A stretch of DNA of 41,099 nt from CALWZE01 sp964645785. Its GTDB lineage: Bacteria; Bacillota; Clostridia; Oscillospirales; Ruminococcaceae. Position 1 is the first letter of the stretch, and every line of letters begins with the position of its first letter. The stretch is from positions 1 through 41,099 of the forward strand of contig CAZYAV010000024.1 in assembly GCA_964645785.1 (NCBI GenBank), given 5' to 3'. The notes below the pieces were generated by a model. The model made no database searches and was not told the DNA's origin. It was given only the letters and a program-made list of their open reading frames with translations. Below are positions 1-9,148 of this stretch, piece by piece. The position numbers and the translations under genes were made by a program.

Positions 1-341
1 TGTCGAGAAAAATTACAGAGATAGCTATTCCGGTTGCCGCTCTTTGCTTGCCGGATGTACAGTTTGCAGAGCGATTCCGACTGGGCGGGGATGAGAGCTT
101 TGACTTCCGGGTTCTGCTCAGAATAGCAACGATATCCACTCAATTGAGAATGTTCGGTATCCGCTATTGTGTTCAGCGGGTTGTATTTGGAAATCTTCAA
201 ATATTTAATTGGTGTCAACTGTTTTTCGCCTCTCTCTTTGCGAATGATGAAAGAGAGACCATTCGGTGAAGCTTTTCTGACCTTGTCTATGGCGGCTGTC
301 TTGTGCAGATGCCTGTCGATGTTAATTCCGCAATAGTACAT
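1..341 (-). mobile_element. IS110-family transposase, decayed 5' part, runs off left edge
   Basis: Reading the minus strand from an ATG at 339-341 gives an open frame to the window edge (113 codons). It begins MYYCGINIDRHLHKTAAID, the usual opening of IS110-type (DEDD) transposases, which act on insertion-sequence ends. Further on, GLSF..RKERGEKQL..IKYLKIS and YSEQNPEVKALIPAQS..LCKLYIRQAKSG line up in order with the IS110 N-terminal RuvC-like domain. The segment normally reading roughly MEATGHY is here IADTEHS, so an acidic catalytic position looks altered and the copy is probably dead. A good Shine-Dalgarno (GGAGGT on the minus strand, about 350-355) precedes the ATG. The rest of the element lies outside the window, so completeness cannot be judged. 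Family call is by remembered motif pattern. Confidence 0.62.
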
Positions 342-1255
342 GGTATAACCTCCTGTCTTTCCTAATCAGGCAGAGTTTTCTCGCGTCTCTTTGCGGAACA
401 CAACCTCAATAAGTGCCTTCCTGCTTTTCAGCTTTGCGTGTCAGCTCGCGAAGATTTCAGACACAAATCTTTTATTGAAAGCCTTAATTTCAAAGAGTGT
501 TCCTGCGTCCCCTGCCGTCTAACTTTATTATCTCATCCGACTGATAAGACAACAAGCGAGTTCCCGACATTTCTAAACCACAAATCACGATAGGAGCAGA
601 ATAAAACTATTTAAAAAGTGCACTGTTCCCAGCGGCGGATTGTGATGCATAGTTTTGCCTTTGCGTTCTTTTTGCATACCGCAGGAAGCCCCGCGACGGA
701 TTATTCTCTCAAGTACTGTCGTCCATTCTATATTTGGAAAGTGATCTTTGCCGGCCTGCGTCCGCAGCACCGTGGAGAATTATGAACCTCTCTTTGTGCA
801 CGCCTCGGCAGTTCGCGTTCCGGCCGGTATTCGGCCAATGTGGAACCCCGTTTTCCGTATCATCCTCACCATCTCTGGCTCTTTGTTTTACGGCAGCCAT
901 TCTACTGTTTGCTGGATTTTTCTTGCTATAACAAGCACCTCTTCGATACAGTACTTTTGTTTTCCCGCATCGGGGATTTATGTTTATTATCCTTCTTTAC
1001 CGGCTCGACTCATTTAAGGTTGTGGCGGATTTTTTTTGGGGGGATTTTCAGTGCAGGACTGCTTGTATATTTGCTTAAAGATTAAACCTATTTAAAAAGA
1101 AAGAATATTGCAACACGCATTTTTAGAAAGTAACGGCAAATACTCGGTGCAAGAAAGAATAACCCATGAGGGGGGGCGTATAAATGTGGATTGCCGCTTT
1201 TCACCTTGTTTTTAATACACTTACAGTACTTGCACAGCCGCTCAGTCTTAAAGAC
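342..1255. other. AT-rich intergenic stretch without a convincing gene
   Basis: About 0.9 kb between the IS110 fragment and the promoter of the next gene. Only short overlapping frames are present, none with a good ribosome site or recognisable family. Bases 734-1085 contain hydrophobic peptide pieces in two frames (ending ..FFGGIFSAGLLVYLLKD in the frame closing at 1085). This could be a frameshifted remnant of a small membrane protein, but I cannot name it. A short imperfect direct repeat brackets much of this piece (see the repeat entry). Confidence 0.5.
604..1099. repeat. Short direct repeat flanking about 480 bp
   Basis: AAACTATTTAAAAAG at 604-618 recurs as AAACCTATTTAAAAAG at 1084-1099, differing by one inserted C. 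The enclosed segment holds the possible membrane-protein remnant. The repeat is short and AT-rich, so it may be coincidence. It could alternatively mark an insertion or deletion event beside the IS110 fragment. Confidence 0.35.
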
Positions 1256-1284
1256 TTGAATAGCCAATATTGATGTTATATACT
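1256..1284 (+). promoter_or_regulatory. Sigma-A-type promoter for the 1328 gene
   Basis: TTGAAT at 1256-1261 and TATACT at 1279-1284 are separated by 17 bases, close to the vegetative consensus. Transcription would begin near 1291, about 37 bases before the start codon at 1328, whose ribosome site is the TAGGGG run at about 1315-1320. Confidence 0.6.
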
Positions 1285-1327
1285 AAGGACATCGGCCAGA
1301 GTTACTTATAACTGTAGGGGAAACGAT

Positions 1328-2314
1328 ATGGAAGGAAACAGCAACGAAAAAAGCTTTAGTTTTGGCGTGAATTCCCTTTTTGATGCGCCGTCGCGACCTG
1401 CGGCAGGATCTACCGTGACGCATGAAAGGAGCGCGGTGGAGCCAAAAGCTTCCTATGCCGCCGAGCATACGGCTTTCCCGGATGAGTCACATGAAACTGC
1501 ATTGCGGGCAGATCGGACAGCACTTTCGGAAGACGAAACCATTCTCACCCATCAGGCGGGCGGCTTGAATGTGGCGGCCGGTGTCTCTGCTGAAGCGGAA
1601 ACTTATACGTCGGCATTTTCATATACTCCTACATCATCGAGTGAACAACTGCCTGCTGTGCCGACACACGCCAATCCTCCGGCCGAAGCAAAAAAGCAGA
1701 ATAAAAAACAGCTGATTATTCTCTCTGCTATTGGTGCTGTTGTTCTGTTGTCTCTTGTGCTTGGACTTGCCCCTCGCGGTTCCAGTAACTCGCATAATGG
1801 CGGGTCGACGGCTGATTGGGAAGATCAACAGTATGGACAGTCCTATTCTGATTCGGATATGCCTGAAGAAGGGGTAGCGGCTTCGGATGTGAACTTGGAA
1901 TATGAGTCGGTTTTGGAAAATGCATCAGGGACATTTGTCAAGTATTACTTATCCTATCTCAATGCGAATAATAGCGGGGACATTTCCTTGCTGGAGTGCT
2001 GCACGGACGAAATGGTGCAGAAAGCGGATTATAAAATAGCAACTTTTAATAATGGCTACATCTTTGAAAATGTTTCAATGTCATTGGACTTGGATAGCTT
2101 TTCTTATGCTGAAACGACATATGGATATGAAGTCAGCTTTATGATCCGCTGCTATAATTTGTGCTATCGCAGCAGTGGGAGCCAGGCCAGTGATAACATA
2201 GCAACCCAATCTGTGCGTGTGTTGTATTATGCAGACAGTGATGCTTGGCTAGTCGATGCCGCAGTTGTGAAGAAAGAGTACACAGTCGGTAATAATCTGC
2301 TTGAGCTGGTGTGA
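1328..2314 (+). CDS. Single-pass membrane protein with disordered cytoplasmic arm and extracellular domain
   Basis: 328 aa, start ATG at 1328 behind TAGGGG. Residues 1-120 are low-complexity and rich in Ala, Ser, Thr and Glu, so probably disordered. KKQNKK then leads into one transmembrane helix at about 128-148. With basic residues before it, the C-terminal half should lie outside. After a Gly/Ser linker, residues about 190-328 form a compact mixed domain (VKYYLSYLNANNSGD..., ..VRVLYYADSDAWLVDAAVV) that resembles the NTF2/TcaA-like outer domains of Gram-positive zinc-ribbon membrane proteins. I infer that likeness from pattern only; there is no N-terminal zinc ribbon here. The gene has its own promoter and a strong terminator, so it is transcribed apart from the downstream operon but shares its low GC. 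Function unknown; a surface sensor or anchor is a guess. Confidence 0.8.
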   Translation: MEGNSNEKSFSFGVNSLFDAPSRPAAGSTVTHERSAVEPKASYAAEHTAFPDESHETALRADRTALSEDETILTHQAGGLNVAAGVSAEAETYTSAFSYTPTSSSEQLPAVPTHANPPAEAKKQNKKQLIILSAIGAVVLLSLVLGLAPRGSSNSHNGGSTADWEDQQYGQSYSDSDMPEEGVAASDVNLEYESVLENASGTFVKYYLSYLNANNSGDISLLECCTDEMVQKADYKIATFNNGYIFENVSMSLDLDSFSYAETTYGYEVSFMIRCYNLCYRSSGSQASDNIATQSVRVLYYADSDAWLVDAAVVKKEYTVGNNLLELV

Positions 2315-2324
2315 AGAATAGTTT

Positions 2325-2364
2325 CAAATGAAAAAAGCCGCAGCTTTGCGGCTTTTTTCATTTG
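2325..2364. terminator. Strong bidirectional intrinsic terminator
   Basis: A 17-bp perfect inverted repeat (2325-2341 with 2348-2364, loop AGCTTT) contains GC-rich GCCGC/GCGGC at its tip, flanked by A-run and T-run arms. It follows the 1328 gene by about ten bases and separates it from the SPFH operon. Confidence 0.9.
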
Positions 2365-2553
2365 ATGCTGCAATGACAGGACGGCAGTTTGAAAGAGTAA
2401 GAGCCTAAAAGGCGCAACGGAAATACCACAACGCGCACGAGATTGTTCGGATTTGTCAAATTCGACATTATATTACATAAATCGTCAAAACCCATTGTGT
2501 AAGTGCCAAAAATGTGTTTTAATAAAAATAAATCCGTGCGGGGAGGAAAAATT

Positions 2554-3747
2554 GTGGCAAATGGCGCCTTTGTAATTGCAAATGTAATAAAATTTGAGGG
2601 GGATCCTTCGGATATTATCTGGAAGCATCCAATTGAGAACTTCAACACAACCAGTCAATTGGTGGTTGATGAGACGCATGAGGCACTGTTTGTTGTAAAT
2701 GGTCAGGCTGCCGACCTGTTTGGACCCGGCGCAAGACCGCTGCAAACAGGGAATATCCCAATCCTATCCAAGCTTATCAATCTACCCACCGGCGGTGAGA
2801 CACCGTTCCCCTGCAAAGTGTTTTTTGTGCGCAAAGTGCACAGCATGAATATTCCATGGGGATTGCAGGAGCAGGAAGCCATAGCCTTTGAGGACGGCAG
2901 ATATCACTTTTTGCTTAATATGCGCATGAGCGGCAAAATGACGATGTCTATTATTGATGTGCGCAAGTTCCTGCTCAAAGGCGCCGGCTTTGTGAACGTT
3001 ATGTCCCCCGATGATCTGCAGGAACTGTTTTGCGGAATTATCGCAAAGTACGTCAAAAAGTACATGGCTAAAGCGGTCATTCAGTGCCGCATGAGCTATT
3101 TTGAAATCTCTGCGCATCTGGATGAAATTTCCGACTTGACATTGGAAATGCTTCGCCCGATATTTGATGACTACGGTGTGAGCATCGAGTTTTTTGCAAT
3201 TACCGCCACGACAATCCCTTCCGCGGAAATGGAGGCCGTTTCGGCTGCAAAAGCACGCCGTGCCGAAATGGACATAGTTGGCTACGACTGGACAATGGAA
3301 AGGCAGGCGGAGATTGCGCTTGCGTTTGCCAACAACCAGGGCACAATGGGTGCAGTTGGGGGTGCGATAGGCGGCATGATGGTCGGTGGCGCAATGGGCA
3401 GTGTTGTTCAGGATGTTGTCGGCGAAGTCATGGGACCAAACTGGGGGAAAAAGGATAATGCGGAAAGCGCACTTTTCGAAGCCCGTCAACAGCCTGTGCC
3501 CGCTTCACCCATGCAGGACTTTGACATAAGTATGTTTGATGACCCGCTGCCGAAGCAGACGCCACAGCAGCCCGCTTCAGAGCAGTATTCTGCTGGCGGT
3601 TTTTGTTTTCAATGCGGTGCACCGCTTGTTCCCGGTGCAGCGTTTTGTTCCAAGTGTGGGGCACGACAGGCCAAACAGTGTCCGTCTTGCGGTACGCCGC
3701 TGGCGAGCGATGCGCTTTTCTGCCATAAATGTGGCAGTAAAGTTTAA
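2554..3747 (+). CDS. SPFH-domain protein with C-terminal double zinc ribbon (YdjI-like)
   Basis: 397 aa from the GTG at 2554, chosen because GGGAGG lies at 2541-2546, seven bases upstream. The longer in-frame start at 2503 lacks such a site and would add a non-homologous tail. Residues about 15-250 resemble the bacterial 'virion core protein'/YdjI branch of SPFH (stomatin/flotillin-like) proteins: FVVNGQAADLFGPGARPLQT..NIPILSKLINLPTGGETPF, then a helical stretch with MEAVSAAKARRAEMD. A Gly-rich hydrophobic segment (about 270-300) is followed by two Cys4 ribbons at about 351-397 (CFQCG..FCSKCG..CPSCG..FCHKCG). SPFH proteins oligomerise on membranes as scaffolds; B. subtilis YdjI belongs to a membrane-stress operon. 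Here it heads a ten-gene operon whose later products include TM proteins and two ATPases. A scaffold role is inferred. Confidence 0.82.
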   Translation: MANGAFVIANVIKFEGDPSDIIWKHPIENFNTTSQLVVDETHEALFVVNGQAADLFGPGARPLQTGNIPILSKLINLPTGGETPFPCKVFFVRKVHSMNIPWGLQEQEAIAFEDGRYHFLLNMRMSGKMTMSIIDVRKFLLKGAGFVNVMSPDDLQELFCGIIAKYVKKYMAKAVIQCRMSYFEISAHLDEISDLTLEMLRPIFDDYGVSIEFFAITATTIPSAEMEAVSAAKARRAEMDIVGYDWTMERQAEIALAFANNQGTMGAVGGAIGGMMVGGAMGSVVQDVVGEVMGPNWGKKDNAESALFEARQQPVPASPMQDFDISMFDDPLPKQTPQQPASEQYSAGGFCFQCGAPLVPGAAFCSKCGARQAKQCPSCGTPLASDALFCHKCGSKV

Positions 3748-3792
3748 ACAAGTCAACCGCCTGGATAAGGTGCAAAGAAAGAAGGAAAAAAT

Positions 3793-4482
3793 ATGAAACA
3801 GTCTAAAAGCAGAACGCTGACTGCGGCGATCTATGGCATTCTGTTTGGCCTTTTTAATTTGGTAGTCTTTATGGTGTTTAAAAAGCATGAGGCGGTATTT
3901 TGGATCAGCTACGCGTTTATGACTGTGGCGTTCATTGCGCACATCATCTGCCTGTTGGTTGCATTCAAGGGTGGCACGATTGAGGCGGCGTTTTACGGGA
4001 TCCCTTTGGCATCTCTTTCGGTTTACTATTTTTTTGCCGAACTATTTTGCTGCTTTGTGTTTATGATTTTCCAACAAGCGGGCGTAAAGTCGGCGGTGTT
4101 GGTACAGGCGATTTTGCTGGGTGTATTTTTGGTCGTTGCAATCATGGCCGTTATTGGCAGAGACACGGTAACAGATGCAAAAGCAAAGATCGAGGCGCAG
4201 GTGCTTGCACGCAACACGTGGGCAGACGACCTGAATATATTGCCCATGCACACAGATAATGCGGAATTAAAACAGCGGCTTAAACGCCTTGCTGAAAAAG
4301 CGAAATACGCCGATCCGATTTCTCGCCCCGAGGTGGAGAATATGGATAATCGGATCAGCAGCTGCATTTCGGATATCCGAACCTATATAGAGGCAGGTCA
4401 AGTCGATATGGTTACCAAGCTGTGCGGTGAGGTGGAACTCCTGTTGGCCGACCGCGGACAAAGATTGAAGAGTTTAAAATAA
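3793..4482 (+). CDS. Four-TM membrane protein with cytoplasmic helical tail
   Basis: 229 aa, ATG at 3793 after AAAGAAGGAAAA, 45 bases behind the SPFH gene. Four hydrophobic helices at about 9-30, 37-59, 68-93 and 101-122 are followed by a soluble, charged, helical tail of about 105 residues (KIEAQVLARNTWADDLNILP.., AELKQRLKRLAEKAKYADP.., ending GEVELLLADRGQRLKSLK). The architecture suggests a membrane anchor presenting a coiled helical domain to the cytoplasm. I do not recognise a family. Position between an SPFH protein and a zinc-ribbon protein suggests it is the membrane partner of one or both. This three-gene block recalls, but is not demonstrably the same as, the ydjG-ydjH-ydjI arrangement of Bacillus. 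Confidence 0.78.
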   Translation: MKQSKSRTLTAAIYGILFGLFNLVVFMVFKKHEAVFWISYAFMTVAFIAHIICLLVAFKGGTIEAAFYGIPLASLSVYYFFAELFCCFVFMIFQQAGVKSAVLVQAILLGVFLVVAIMAVIGRDTVTDAKAKIEAQVLARNTWADDLNILPMHTDNAELKQRLKRLAEKAKYADPISRPEVENMDNRISSCISDIRTYIEAGQVDMVTKLCGEVELLLADRGQRLKSLK

Positions 4483-4500
4483 TAGTTTGAGGCTGATATC

Positions 4501-6450
4501 ATGTTTTCCTATGACTCTGCCATCTGCGGCTGTGGCGGCACAATCAAATTTAACCCCTATAAGCAGCAATACATGTGTGACCACTGCCGACAGGTTTATG
4601 ACAGAAGCGAAAAGTACGAGGGGCTTGCAAGTGTAAAAGTGCTTGCGGCAGGGGCTGTAAAGCAGCTGGCTCGCAGGGAACTGAGCGAGGTTAGAACAAG
4701 CCTTGCAGAGTGTGAACGGGCAGACAAAAAATACATCGGCACCATCATTGCCAATCTGGCTTACCAGATGATCTGCGCACTGGAGTGCAGTGAACGTGAG
4801 GAAATTGAGCGGGCAATGCGGCTTGTGCAAAACTTCAGAACGCAGTTTTCCGGCGATTTTCCGAGCATTGTGGAGGAAGAAAAGCTGTTTTATCAAGAGG
4901 TTGATGACAGTGATTCCCTCGCTATGCTGTCGCGGGTGTATAATCTGCTGCATTTTGATGACCGGTGTGCTTATCTGCTAACCCTGATTGAACCGGCAAA
5001 AATTGTACAGACCCTGTCTGCTACAGCGCTTGTCGATTGCTACTTATCCTTAGGTGATACCCAAGGACTGCTGGAACTTGTTGGACGGTGCGCTTGTGTA
5101 AATAAGGCAGATGCGCTGCAAAAGGTGCTTGGCAAGCTGCCGGATGGGGAAGAGAAAACCAGACTTGCGGAAAAGCTTTCTGAAGGCAGACTGGACGAAA
5201 AACAGCTTGAGGAATATCTTGTTTCGTCTGATGATTCTTCCACAACCAAGCTTGCGCTGGTTAACGGTGCGGATGGCGGTGCGAGGCTGAGTGTAAAAGG
5301 CGCGACAGCGATTATCCAAAACGCGCCAAGCAATGAGGCTGCGGTGCAGGCGATTGATTTGTTGCTCAAATCGCGCCTGACGGATTCGGAGATGAATGAG
5401 CTGCTCGACTTTGTGGCAAGCTTACCTGCCCCGATGTGCCTGCAAATGCTTTCCAGGATAAAGGAAAGCGGTCAATTTGTGCTTATAAAGCTCGGTATTA
5501 TGCAAAGCGTTTTGAAAAGAGGGGATTTGCAGCCGGCTGAAGCACTGCAAATAATCGAATTGCTCTTGGAATTTGCAGCGGAAAAGCATCTTGTGGAAAA
5601 CGCAGCTGAGGGCTATTTGTTGGACAGCGATGTTCCCCCTGCGTTTCGGAACGAAATCCTGCCTTTTTTGCTTTCGCACGCTTCCACAATAAATCCAAAT
5701 GTTGTCAATACCTATTTGTGCGAATTTAGCGAAGGCAGGAATAAAGTCGAAATGATGCGCTGCCTTTTAAGCTCCAGTAAGGTGCTGGGGCTTTATTCTG
5801 CATTGCCGACTGCATATGTTACTTCTACGGCTGATTCGGCCGAGACAAAGAACAGTGTTCTGGAGGTTCTTTATCAGTTTGGGCTGCGCATTGAACCCTC
5901 CCCGTTCACCGCTTATATTTTGGATGGGGCTGTGAAGGTGGAGGAAAAGCTGGCGGTTTTGAGGCTTTTACCAGAGGACAAGCGCGCCTTTTTGCCCACC
6001 GCTGCTTCAAACTATTTAGAGTCCGCGGACAATGTTCTCCACTTTCATCCGGAACTGTTTTCATATCTGTTTACTGACGGAAGCCCCATTTCTGATGCCG
6101 CAATGTGTAATTTTTTGCTCTGTGTCAAAGAAGAACCGCAACAGAAAATGGCGCACACAGCTGCATTGACAGCTGGCTGCACAACCGAGTTCGGCGCACA
6201 GAGCTGTATTGTGAATGCGCTGGGCGGTTCGCTGAGCTGCTGCTTGGCGCATGCTTATATGCTGCTTTCTCCTGATGACCTGCAAACAACCCTGTCAATC
6301 CTCAGCATGATGCCGAGTCTGCACAGATTGCTTGGCAATTCGGTTCGGCTGAATGGACAAAGCGACAAGTTTAAGAAAATCGTGATAAAAAACAGCAATG
6401 GATTGGGTGCTGTGGCCAGGCAGGTGTGTGCGGCGAATAAGCTTATATAA
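4501..6450 (+). CDS. Zinc-ribbon protein with long helical-repeat body
   Basis: 649 aa, ATG at 4501, GAGG eight bases upstream, 18 bases after the previous gene. The N-terminus carries one TFIIB-like zinc ribbon (CGCGG at about 9-13 and CDHC at about 26-29), as in YdjG-type proteins. The rest has no transmembrane segment and is almost entirely helical, with repeating Leu-rich pairs such as LSRVYNLLHFDDRCAYLLTLIEPAK and LLELVGRCACVNKADALQKVLGKLP. This is compatible with a HEAT/TPR-like solenoid, and no catalytic motif is visible. A large solenoid with a zinc-ribbon head, encoded beside an SPFH protein and immediately before a HerA-type ATPase, fits a cytoplasmic scaffold or adaptor. That role is inference. 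Confidence 0.78.
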   Translation: MFSYDSAICGCGGTIKFNPYKQQYMCDHCRQVYDRSEKYEGLASVKVLAAGAVKQLARRELSEVRTSLAECERADKKYIGTIIANLAYQMICALECSEREEIERAMRLVQNFRTQFSGDFPSIVEEEKLFYQEVDDSDSLAMLSRVYNLLHFDDRCAYLLTLIEPAKIVQTLSATALVDCYLSLGDTQGLLELVGRCACVNKADALQKVLGKLPDGEEKTRLAEKLSEGRLDEKQLEEYLVSSDDSSTTKLALVNGADGGARLSVKGATAIIQNAPSNEAAVQAIDLLLKSRLTDSEMNELLDFVASLPAPMCLQMLSRIKESGQFVLIKLGIMQSVLKRGDLQPAEALQIIELLLEFAAEKHLVENAAEGYLLDSDVPPAFRNEILPFLLSHASTINPNVVNTYLCEFSEGRNKVEMMRCLLSSSKVLGLYSALPTAYVTSTADSAETKNSVLEVLYQFGLRIEPSPFTAYILDGAVKVEEKLAVLRLLPEDKRAFLPTAASNYLESADNVLHFHPELFSYLFTDGSPISDAAMCNFLLCVKEEPQQKMAHTAALTAGCTTEFGAQSCIVNALGGSLSCCLAHAYMLLSPDDLQTTLSILSMMPSLHRLLGNSVRLNGQSDKFKKIVIKNSNGLGAVARQVCAANKLI

Positions 6451-6468
6451 CCCGCGGAGAGGTGCAGT

Positions 6469-9129
6469 ATGAGTATTATGCTTAATACCGGCGGTGGAAG
6501 CTGCGCGCTGTGTGCCTGTGAGGTTGTGAAGGTTCCGTTGTATTCACTGCTGGCGCCCGACAAGGAGAAGGCGCTGAACATAGCCGAAACACGGTTTGCG
6601 GAGTTTCTGGCGGGCTTTCACCGCAATTCTGCCGGGCTGAACCGCTCGATGGAGATTATTTATCTGAGTCATACGGTGATGGGGCAGACCTATCGCGCTG
6701 GGATCAAAATGTACCTGGTGTTGAGAGAATACGGGTCTGCTCCAGATATAGCAGAACGATTGGACAGGGCGTTTTCCTCGCTGCTCCTGCTTTTGGGAGA
6801 GTGCGGCTATATTGCTACGCAATGCACAGAAGATGAGCTCGAGGCCGTGATACGGTCGGTGCAGCAGGCGAGCGTTCTCGGATGCCAGTCAGTGGCACGA
6901 TTGGAGAATGCGTTCTCTTCCCCATTTTTTGGAACGGCGTTATTCAGTGAACGAATCAATTCAAACAAAGGGGTAAACACGGCGGAGCTTACAAATTTAA
7001 TGTCGCAGTATCCCGGCTGTGTGGTCTCTCTCTCGCTTATTCCCACAGTGCTTAAAGAGAAAGAAATTCGCTATTTTGAAATAGCCGGTGCGCGTCTGGG
7101 GCAGCTGGCTGCGCAGGCGCAGCTTCAGTACGGCGTGCGGCCGGATCCTATGTTTTTGAAAGCGGTCAGCGCCTTTGACGGTTACCAGAAAATGCGCTCT
7201 GAGCAGTTGTTTTATTTTCTTAGCTTTGTCTGTGGCGAAGCAAATGCAGTTGCGGAGCTGTCCTCAAAACTGATTGGGCTGTTTACCGCTGCGGATCTGG
7301 AAGGCGGCGCACTGCTCAAGGCAGAGCCGGCAGAAATAATGTGCTCGCCGAAGGGTTTTATGCTTGCACCTTGGAGAAACTGCAACGCCGCCATGGAAAG
7401 ACGCAGGAACCAGGGATTTCCCGAAGCGTTTTTGCGCATGAAGTATGTTTTCTCTCTGGGTGAACTGCGCTCGGCATTGAAATTGCCGGTTGATGATAAG
7501 AATATAACCGGTGTGTCGACAAATAGGGTAGGGAGCAACCGGGAACAGTTTGCAAATGGTGTAATCGCGGAGGATAATTTTAAACTCGGCACGATTCAAA
7601 ACTCTTTTTCCGAGGAGGGGAAGAGCGTAGAGGTCGGGGTGAATCTCGACGAATTTACAAAGCACTGCCTTGTCTTGGGAATGTCAGGTACGGGCAAAAC
7701 CTATTTCCTTTTGGGTGTGCTGCTGCGCTTGTGGAAAGAGTTTCACATTCCTTTTTTGGCTGTGGAGCCGACCAAGGCGGAATACCGTTCGCTAATCGAG
7801 GAAATTCCCAATCTTAATGTTTTCACACCGGGGAAGAGCAGTGTCTCTCCATTTATTCTGAATCCGTTTTTGCCCCCCAAAGGTGTTGCGGTTGAGACAT
7901 ATATTCCCAGCCTTTTAAGCGCATTTCAGGCTGCCTTTACGATGCCTGATCCGTTGCCGGCCGTGTTTACGGAAGCGATAAACACGGCATACAACCAATA
8001 TGGGTGGAAGCTTGACAGTACGATTGACGACCCGCAGGCTGAGCCTTTTGGATTCTATGAATTTATTCAGGTGTTTCGCAGGACAATCCGCTCAAAAGGC
8101 TATGACAGAGAAGTCCGGTCAAATATGGAGACAGCCGGTGTGCTGCGGCTTATGACCCTGATTGAGCAAAACGGCAATATATATGATACTACGCAAACAA
8201 TACCAATCGATGAATTGCTAAAGAGCCCAACTCTAATTGAGCTCAATGCAGTGACGGAGCAGTCGCAAAAGGCGCTTATTATGGCGCTAATGCTCATTCA
8301 AACCTATCTCGTAACACTCAACGGTTCAGTGGACGGAAAGCTGAAGAACATTTTACTTATTGATGAAGCGCACGTTCTTATAGATGCTCGCGAGCTGCAC
8401 TCTGGCAATGAAGCCGTGGCGGCAACCATAAAAAAGCTTCAAAACATGGTAAAAGAGGTACGCTCTTATGGTACCGGCATCATCATCGGGGATCAATCTG
8501 CCGAGGCAATGGGCAACGATATTATCGGGAATACGAATGTCAAGGTGCTGTTCCGCCTGGCTGAAAAAAACAGCAAGGATATTGTCCGTGCATCGGTTAC
8601 GCTTTCGGACGCTGATTATGAGGCGCTGGGAATGTCTGGAGTCGGGGAAGCTCTGCTCAGCTTTGAAAAACTGAACGGGGGGCCGCTGCATATAAAAACC
8701 CCGAACTTGAGAGAAACATACAATCTGCCGCAGTTCGTTCCGGATGAAGAACTTGCGGCACGTATGGGATACTGGAAAACGCATGGACAGCTGTTGGTGC
8801 CTTATACAGAGTGCGCTTATACCCAATATTGTGCGCAGGGCTGTGATTTCAATCTGCGCACGGATGCCGAGTATTTGGCTTCGCGCTTAAAAAACCAAAA
8901 GGCGCCCGGCATTAAAGACAAAAAGCAGCTGGCAGTTTGCCTGGTTTCGCTTGACGATGAAATCACGAAATTGCTGGAACAAAGGCAGGGGATTGAGGAT
9001 ACGCCGCGGCTGCGCAATTGCGTAAAAATAAAGCTGCTGCGAAAGTTGATGCTTTCCCTGGATCTTGATCTTACAGCCCAAGAATATAAAACAATATTAA
9101 ATCACACTCGCTTTCTTTCCAACAAATAA
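6469..9129 (+). CDS. HerA/DUF87-type P-loop ATPase
   Basis: 886 aa, ATG at 6469 behind GGAGAGG, 18 bases after the preceding gene. Residues 1-380 are an N-terminal region without an obvious motif. A HerA/VirB4-like hexameric motor domain follows: Walker A GMSGTGKT at about 404-411, strand PFLAVEPTKAEYR after it, FTPGKSSVSPFILNPFLPP, Walker B ILLIDEAH at about 628-635, then VRSYGTGIIIGDQSAEAM and NVKVLFRLAEKNSKDIVRAS, both typical of DUF87/HerA proteins. A small cluster C-x5-C-x3-C (ECAYTQYCAQGC) lies near 785. HerA-like ATPases pump DNA or protein, either in repair or defence complexes (with NurA, SIR2 or DUF4297 partners) or in conjugation. No such partner is seen here; the neighbours are membrane and scaffold proteins, so substrate is unknown. 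Confidence 0.88.
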   Translation: MSIMLNTGGGSCALCACEVVKVPLYSLLAPDKEKALNIAETRFAEFLAGFHRNSAGLNRSMEIIYLSHTVMGQTYRAGIKMYLVLREYGSAPDIAERLDRAFSSLLLLLGECGYIATQCTEDELEAVIRSVQQASVLGCQSVARLENAFSSPFFGTALFSERINSNKGVNTAELTNLMSQYPGCVVSLSLIPTVLKEKEIRYFEIAGARLGQLAAQAQLQYGVRPDPMFLKAVSAFDGYQKMRSEQLFYFLSFVCGEANAVAELSSKLIGLFTAADLEGGALLKAEPAEIMCSPKGFMLAPWRNCNAAMERRRNQGFPEAFLRMKYVFSLGELRSALKLPVDDKNITGVSTNRVGSNREQFANGVIAEDNFKLGTIQNSFSEEGKSVEVGVNLDEFTKHCLVLGMSGTGKTYFLLGVLLRLWKEFHIPFLAVEPTKAEYRSLIEEIPNLNVFTPGKSSVSPFILNPFLPPKGVAVETYIPSLLSAFQAAFTMPDPLPAVFTEAINTAYNQYGWKLDSTIDDPQAEPFGFYEFIQVFRRTIRSKGYDREVRSNMETAGVLRLMTLIEQNGNIYDTTQTIPIDELLKSPTLIELNAVTEQSQKALIMALMLIQTYLVTLNGSVDGKLKNILLIDEAHVLIDARELHSGNEAVAATIKKLQNMVKEVRSYGTGIIIGDQSAEAMGNDIIGNTNVKVLFRLAEKNSKDIVRASVTLSDADYEALGMSGVGEALLSFEKLNGGPLHIKTPNLRETYNLPQFVPDEELAARMGYWKTHGQLLVPYTECAYTQYCAQGCDFNLRTDAEYLASRLKNQKAPGIKDKKQLAVCLVSLDDEITKLLEQRQGIEDTPRLRNCVKIKLLRKLMLSLDLDLTAQEYKTILNHTRFLSNK

Positions 9130-9148
9130 CGCTGTGGAGGTGTAGTTT

